The notes beneath the pieces are model-generated. The model saw only the letters and a program-made list of their open reading frames with translations. It did not search any database and was not told where the DNA came from. From assembly GCA_937891015.1 (NCBI GenBank), contig CALAPY010000062.1, positions 36,633 through 100,632 on the forward strand: a DNA stretch of 64,000 bases, given 5' to 3'. Position 1 is the stretch's first letter. Each line of letters begins with the position of its first letter. Source of the DNA: UBA2108 sp002713215 (GTDB taxonomy: Bacteria; Bacteroidota; Bacteroidia; Flavobacteriales_G; Salibacteraceae). The translations under genes were made by a program, and so were the position numbers. Shown piece after piece: positions 60,008 through 64,000 of the stretch.

Positions 60008-60892
60008 TCAGATTACCGGTCTTGGTATTTTAGAAAACTCGCTAACCTTCTCAATTACATTTAAATCTTTTAGTATTCTATTGTGTCCTAATTCTCGGGT
60101 CTCTACTAACTCTAAATTGTTGTGTTGTAGCTTGAAATGGTGTGCGTGTTGAATATTTGCTTCACGGTCGTTGTGATCGTGAAACGCCAGGATGGGTAAC
60201 CCGTTGATCTGAGATGCATTAACGCTAACACTGTAATAATCGAAGTGGTTGCCGGTTCGTTTATATACATAATCGTCAATGGCAGAGCCCATTTTGGAAC
60301 TCCCATTCAGCCTTTTCAAAAACTCACTTACTATATCTTCCGGAATAGTAGGAGTGCTAATGGTAACCAGTCGATCGAGTTTTAGCCCTTCTTTAGCAGC
60401 ATATACCAGGGCTGCGCCACCAAGTGAATGTCCTACACCCAGGGTTATTTCCCCTTTTAGTCTTTCAATTTCAACAATGGTGTCTTTGAACTCAATGAGC
60501 GTACTTTGTTTTCCCTCGCTAGCTCCATGTCCTGGTGCATCAAAGCTTATAACCTGATACCCGTTTTTAATCAAAGAAGGGATAAAATGCCTCAATTGCA
60601 TTCCACGGCCACTCCAGCCATGCACCAGTACTGCTAAAGGGCCCTTGCCCCAGGAATGAGCAATTACATTATTCCCATTTATGTTCATTTCAAAGCGCTC
60701 TCCGGTAGCAAGCATATCCAATTCTTCTCGCCTTGGTTTAAAGGAAAAGGGAGTAAAGAACAAGCGTACAATAATGAAACGGGCTAAGGAGGGTGTTATA
60801 ATTTCAAGTGTTGGGAAAATTTTCCGCAGTATCCTAAAGGGTAGGGGGGCAGGAGGAGTCTTTCTGGGTGGAATTGAATTGTTTGTGCTCAT
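60008..60892 (-). CDS. alpha/beta hydrolase
   Basis: A 294-residue hydrolase with VLVHGWSGRGMQLRHFI (oxyanion region), ISFDAPGHGAS, nucleophile elbow GVGHSLGGAAL, and the C-terminal catalytic His in ELGHNRILKD. An N-terminal segment (residues 1-60) with a basic, hydrophobic stretch may touch the membrane. The start codon shares one base with the stop of the TetR gene (TAATG), so the hydrolase is likely under the control of that repressor. Substrate unknown, perhaps an ester-containing lipid or toxin. Confidence 0.82.
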   Translation of the reverse strand: MSTNNSIPPRKTPPAPLPFRILRKIFPTLEIITPSLARFIIVRLFFTPFSFKPRREELDMLATGERFEMNINGNNVIAHSWGKGPLAVLVHGWSGRGMQLRHFIPSLIKNGYQVISFDAPGHGASEGKQSTLIEFKDTIVEIERLKGEITLGVGHSLGGAALVYAAKEGLKLDRLVTISTPTIPEDIVSEFLKRLNGSSKMGSAIDDYVYKRTGNHFDYYSVSVNASQINGLPILAFHDHNDREANIQHAHHFKLQHNNLELVETRELGHNRILKDLNVIEKVSEFSKIPRPVI

Positions 60893-61485
60893 TATTTCAA
60901 AATATTTTGTTTTAGGTAGGTTTTCATAAGGTCGGCTGCCGTTCTCAATGCCTTCGTATTATCGTTTACACGGCTTATCATTAATGCTCCTTCTAACGTA
61001 CTTACCAGAAGCAATGCGAATTCCGGTGCTTTTGCAGAATTTCGAAATTCTCCTTCAATTTTACCTTCTTCAATTTTTATTTCCACATATTTCACCAGGG
61101 TATTAATTCCATCTTGCGCTCTCTTTCTTAGTTCTGGATGGACATCGGTAGCGTCAATGGCTGTGTTAAAAATAGGACAGCCCCCGCTAACAACCGGATT
61201 AGCGCCGAAACTGTAAAACACTTCTATAATCGCAAGAATCTTGTTGTAGGAGGTAGATTCTTTAGACAGGTAATGCTTAAATCGTTTCAGTACTTCGGAA
61301 TAGGAGTACTCGAAAGCAGCCAATGCAATGTCGTCTTTGTTTTTAAAGTGATTATAGATACCTCCTTTTTTAAGTTGAGTGGCCTCCATAATTTCATTTA
61401 AGCTACATCCATTGTAACCGAGTGTGTTAAAAAGCTCGGCGGAGCGCTTAATGATCATTTCTCTTGTTTCTTCACCTTTATTCAT
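60892..61485 (-). CDS. TetR-family transcription repressor
   Basis: The 197-residue protein has the N-terminal HTH of the family (REMIIKRSAELFNTLGYNGC ... LKKGGIYNHFKNKDDIALAA) and a helical ligand-binding domain of the AcrR/NemR/YcdC sort with VSGGCPIFNTAIDATD, whose Cys might sense electrophiles as in NemR-like proteins. The upstream spacer has two palindromes of the type GACC-n4-GGTC, one adjoining its own -7 box, which supports self-repression. It is co-transcribed with the alpha/beta hydrolase. Confidence 0.9.
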   Translation of the reverse strand: MNKGEETREMIIKRSAELFNTLGYNGCSLNEIMEATQLKKGGIYNHFKNKDDIALAAFEYSYSEVLKRFKHYLSKESTSYNKILAIIEVFYSFGANPVVSGGCPIFNTAIDATDVHPELRKRAQDGINTLVKYVEIKIEEGKIEGEFRNSAKAPEFALLLVSTLEGALMISRVNDNTKALRTAADLMKTYLKQNILK

Positions 61486-61521
61486 ATTCGGAATTGATTA
61501 TCAGGGGATTAGATCAATAAA

Positions 61522-61535
61522 AGACCAATCGGTCG
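61522..61535. promoter_or_regulatory. operator 1 of the TetR regulator
   Basis: AGACC-AATC-GGTCG is a near-perfect inverted repeat like the sites of NemR-like TetR proteins. It adjoins the -7 box at 61536-61543, so it covers the expected start of the TetR-hydrolase transcript. Confidence 0.65.
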
Positions 61536-61543
61536 CAAATGTA
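61536..61543 (-). promoter_or_regulatory. candidate -7 box TACATTTG of the TetR-hydrolase operon
   Basis: TACATTTG on the minus strand lies 50 bases before ATG 61485 and directly next to operator 1. Confidence 0.55.
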
Positions 61544-61563
61544 CATATTCATATCAACAAAAC

Positions 61564-61577
61564 AAACCTTTCGGTCT
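61564..61577. promoter_or_regulatory. operator 2 of the TetR regulator
   Basis: AAACC-TTTC-GGTCT resembles operator 1; the centres are 42 bases apart, about four helical turns, so two dimers would sit on the same face of the DNA. It lies where the -33 region of the TetR promoter would be. Confidence 0.6.
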
Positions 61578-61624
61578 GTTAATGTTTTGTAGCATGTTTA
61601 ACAATTTGCTATAACTTCGAACTA

Positions 61625-61632
61625 TAAGTTTG
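61625..61632 (+). promoter_or_regulatory. candidate -7 box TAAGTTTG of the DUF2911 gene
   Basis: TAAGTTTG ends 29 bases before ATG 61662. Operator 2 lies 48 bases upstream of it, so shared control by the TetR protein is possible. Confidence 0.5.
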
Positions 61633-61661
61633 ACAATCAAATATTAAAGAAGAGAAACACT

Positions 61662-62168
61662 ATGAAAACAATTGCACTAGTAACTGCACTACTATTAGGA
61701 CTGAATGGTTTGTATGCCCAGGAAAAGGATAAACCGAGAGCCAGCCCACTTATGAAAACCGAAGCTATAGTCGGAGATGTTAAGATTAACATCCAGTATG
61801 GTAGCCCATCAGTTAAAGGCCGAATAATATTTGGTGATTTGGTTCCTTATGGAAAGGTATGGCGTACAGGCGCCAATGAGGCTAGTGTTTTTGAAATTAA
61901 CAAAGACATTCAGGTAGAAGGGAAGACACTTAAAGCTGGAAAGTACGGTTTGTTTACTATTCCAGGAAAGGATAAGTGGGTAATTATATTCAATTCAGCC
62001 TGGTCAATTTGGGGTGCTTACGACTACAAAGAGAAAAAGGACGTTCTTCGGGTTGAAGTTAAGCCGACCATGGTTCCTGATGATGCAGAGAAGTTTACTA
62101 TTTATGTTGAGGACGGGACTATGTATCTGCATTGGGCAAATACCAAAGTTCCTGTTGCTTTAAAATAA
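61662..62168 (+). CDS. DUF2911 family secreted protein
   Basis: The 168-residue protein has a signal peptide (to LYAQ, residue 20) and one DUF2911 domain: VKINIQYGSPSVKGRIIFG, VPYGKVWRTGANEASVFEI, LKAGKYGLFTIPG and IFNSAWSIWGAYDY. The domain is common in Bacteroidota; no function is known. The region after the stop carries a strong terminator (62205-62234) that lies inside the next gene. Confidence 0.88.
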   Translation: MKTIALVTALLLGLNGLYAQEKDKPRASPLMKTEAIVGDVKINIQYGSPSVKGRIIFGDLVPYGKVWRTGANEASVFEINKDIQVEGKTLKAGKYGLFTIPGKDKWVIIFNSAWSIWGAYDYKEKKDVLRVEVKPTMVPDDAEKFTIYVEDGTMYLHWANTKVPVALK

Positions 62169-62186
62169 ACACTGAATAGTTTACAA

Positions 62187-62975
62187 ATGAATCAGTTATG
62201 GTTTAGGTGGGTTTTAATAACCCACCTTTTTTTAAGCTTGTTAATAGCTGGGCACGGCGCTCATACCGATACTTCTGATCCTAAAGCCGGCGCACTCGAT
62301 TCTGCGGAGTGGATTATATCCGAAAGCATTAAGGCTCATGGTGGAGCTGTGGATTGGTTGGAATTGAGCTTCGACTTTCGAGATTGGAAATACGCAGGCC
62401 AATTTAAGGGTGGACTCTACGAAATGTCGCGCCAATTCAAAAAGGGAGACTCCTTATATTTTGACAAATTCAACAATAGGACATTTATGAGGAGCATTAA
62501 CCACATTGTGGTTGAGGTTCCTGAGAAAAAAGCCAATGCCTACACCAGTTCTATCAATTCGGTGTTCTACTTTGCTTTATTGCCTTTTAAACTTAGCGAT
62601 CAGGCTGTACAACTACGTTATGTAGGAAAACAAAGCATTGCGGGTGAGACCTTTTACCTGGTGGCCGTTTCTTTTGAAAAGGAAAACGGGGGAGAAGATT
62701 ACGAAGACGAATACCGCTATTGGATTAACGCCCAAACCATGCAGCTAGATTACTTTGCTTATTCGTACAGTACAGGAAAGGGAGGAGTGCGGTTTCGATC
62801 AGTAGAAAAACGGCATAAGCCCATAGAGGGGTATATTTTGCAGGACTATATTAATTACAAAGTCAATAAAGGGACGAACCTGGATAACCTAGTATACATG
62901 CATCAAAACGGTAAACTCGAGGAACTATCCAGAATTCGTTTGGAGAATATAAAGATCGAAAGAATCAAAAAATAA
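62187..62975 (+). CDS. DUF6503-like secreted protein
   Basis: The 262-residue protein has a signal peptide (FRWVLITHLFLSLLIAGHGA) and a beta-rich body resembling LolA/DUF6503 proteins: SESIKAHGGAVDWLELSFDF, RYVGKQSIAGETFYLVAVSF, DEYRYWINAQTMQLDYFAYS. Such folds bind lipids or other hydrophobic ligands; function here is unknown. The start at ATG 62187 is needed to keep the signal peptide, and this places a strong terminator hairpin within codons 7-15. It follows the DUF2911 gene by 18 bases. Confidence 0.7.
   Translation: MNQLWFRWVLITHLFLSLLIAGHGAHTDTSDPKAGALDSAEWIISESIKAHGGAVDWLELSFDFRDWKYAGQFKGGLYEMSRQFKKGDSLYFDKFNNRTFMRSINHIVVEVPEKKANAYTSSINSVFYFALLPFKLSDQAVQLRYVGKQSIAGETFYLVAVSFEKENGGEDYEDEYRYWINAQTMQLDYFAYSYSTGKGGVRFRSVEKRHKPIEGYILQDYINYKVNKGTNLDNLVYMHQNGKLEELSRIRLENIKIERIKK
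62205..62234 (+). terminator. strong intrinsic terminator inside the signal-peptide codons of the DUF6503-like gene
   Basis: AGGTGGG (62205-62211) and CCCACCT (62221-62227) form a perfect 7-base G/C-rich stem with a 9-base loop and are followed by seven T in total. It is 37 bases after the stop of the DUF2911 gene. Confidence 0.75.
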
Positions 62976-62984
62976 CCCGATTAG

Positions 62985-64000
62985 CTACTTCAACGATTCT
63001 GCAAAAGCAACCACTTCATTGGTAAATGCTTCCCATTCGTTATCCATAGGAGAATGCCCTGATTTATTAAAAATAACCAGCTTTTTCTGGGTGGAGCTTA
63101 TTTCGTTAAAGCAATCGTAGGCCAGGGTTGGTGGTACCACAAAATCATATTTACCCCATAAAATAAGAGTAGGAAGGGTAACCCGGTTCAATTCCTTTGT
63201 CATGGAAAGGTATTCCACTTCGTCTAATTTTTTACTGGTCTGCCTTCCCGATATGTTTGCGATCAGTGGATTGGTAGGTCCAAGCAACAAGGGAGGTCTT
63301 ATTCCTCCACCTTCACTGGCTTGAATAAACCCATCGTCCAGTAACCACTGCTCTGCATCACGGGCTTTTGCATTTATTTCACCTCCCTGTTCTACTGTAA
63401 TATTATTTGTATCAATAGCGTTTGCCCAATCGAGAATTCCCTGCCAATTATCTACATTGTTTCCCAGTCCGATTTGAGTTTGAGCTTCACTCTTAAACAT
63501 GGCCACCGCATCACGGTTGAGTTTTGGGATATCATGGGCTCCGTCTGCCTCAATCCAGCCAGCGAGGTTCTGCTGCAGGCCAGCCGTAATCATAAATTTG
63601 GCCGAGAGCGTTCCGCCCCAGGAATGTCCAAGTGCAATCACCTTTAAACCGCTTCCATATTTTGCCTTTAGGGAGTTGATGACGGCATTCATGTCAATTA
63701 CCATGTTTTCGATAATCACATCGTCGGTTTTGTACTTACCCTGGCTCATTCCCTGGCCACGTTGGTCCCAGTAAGCCATTCCATATCGCGCTTCAAGTGC
63801 TTCTGCATACTTTCCTGATCTGTATTCCAGGCCAGTGCCACCGGGCCCACCGTGTACAATCAGAATCATGACATTGGATGCGACGTTGCCATGCAAATAA
63901 ACAGGCATGTCTGCTCCATTTGATCGAACATAGATCGTTTCATTAACCTTTCCCAGGTCTTCCTTCTTTTTACAGGAAGCAATCATTAATGAACTGACCA
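62985..64000 (-). CDS. lipoprotein alpha/beta hydrolase, proline-iminopeptidase-like (5' end beyond window)
   Basis: The frame is open to the right edge; upstream of ATG 63986 it reads VSSLMIASCKKKEDL, the end of a lipoprotein signal peptide with the lipidated Cys, so the real start is beyond base 64000. The body has LIVHGGPGGTG, AYWDQRGQGMS, nucleophile elbow ALGHSWGGTLSA, WGKYDFVVPP with the acidic residue and NKSGHSPMDNEW with the His: a full Ser-Asp-His triad in a build close to proline iminopeptidases. It probably acts at the periplasmic side of a membrane on a peptide or ester; substrate unknown. It converges with the DUF6503-like gene, nine bases apart. Confidence 0.8.
   Translation of the reverse strand, partial: VSSLMIASCKKKEDLGKVNETIYVRSNGADMPVYLHGNVASNVMILIVHGGPGGTGLEYRSGKYAEALEARYGMAYWDQRGQGMSQGKYKTDDVIIENMVIDMNAVINSLKAKYGSGLKVIALGHSWGGTLSAKFMITAGLQQNLAGWIEADGAHDIPKLNRDAVAMFKSEAQTQIGLGNNVDNWQGILDWANAIDTNNITVEQGGEINAKARDAEQWLLDDGFIQASEGGGIRPPLLLGPTNPLIANISGRQTSKKLDEVEYLSMTKELNRVTLPTLILWGKYDFVVPPTLAYDCFNEISSTQKKLVIFNKSGHSPMDNEWEAFTNEVVAFAESLK

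Noticed and set aside
59995..60008. 14-base palindrome as operator
   Set aside because: It spans the stop codons of two convergent genes; a shared end structure is more likely than a regulator site.

Overview
The window looks like chromosomal DNA of a free-living, probably aquatic member of the Bacteroidota, most likely a flavobacterium-like lineage; I cannot name a genus. The grounds are three secreted proteins with type IX secretion (T9SS) C-terminal sorting tails, many Bacteroidota-typical families (DUF3857/transglutaminase, DUF4105, DUF3822 next to rsmD, DUF4139, DUF2911, TlpA with an N-terminal extension, MORN/TPR proteins), and repeated promoter boxes of the form TAnnTTTG, the -7 element of the Bacteroidota primary sigma factor. 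I saw no rRNA, tRNA, CRISPR array, phage or IS transposase gene.

Layout. 1-6.3 kb: a regulatory patch with a partial TPR/histidine-kinase-like gene, two small genes upstream of it (one frameshifted), a POT-type transporter, a stand-alone LuxR-type HTH protein, an outer-membrane barrel protein, and a response regulator paired with a shortened paralogue of the first kinase-like gene. 6.7-17.6 kb: seven tightly packed minus-strand genes that look like one operon: rfbF, rfbG, an RmlC-like epimerase, a TPR/MORN protein, two DUF3857/transglutaminase-like proteins and a DUF4105 protein of the family reported to include the Bacteroides lipoprotein N-acyltransferase. It links CDP-sugar synthesis to envelope proteins. 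17.7-30.5 kb: a DUF2779 nuclease, a very large secreted protein with six composite repeats, TlpA-coaD, DUF3822-rsmD, a RecD-like helicase, and a vWA-domain gene split by one in-frame TAG.

30.5-44 kb: secreted and membrane proteins (thioredoxin-like, DUF4139, two T9SS substrates), a decayed lipoprotein gene, an O-antigen-ligase-like gene broken by two frameshifts, and most of a dispersed family of CGTCATTCC/GGAATGACG repeats. 44-52.7 kb: mostly housekeeping: ettA, ogt, hisS-hutH, an RsmI-like methyltransferase and a low-molecular-weight phosphatase. 52.7-56.1 kb: two tandem copies of a two-gene unit encoding related outer-membrane barrels. 56-64 kb: an enoyl-CoA hydratase, a DUF6580-like membrane protein, recQ, a TetR-controlled hydrolase with two visible operators, DUF2911, a DUF6503-like protein, and a partial lipoprotein hydrolase.

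Several genes are interrupted by single-base shifts at short homopolymers or by one stop codon. These may be true decay or sequencing error, and only reads or close relatives can decide. All assignments are from reading the sequence; no database search was run.
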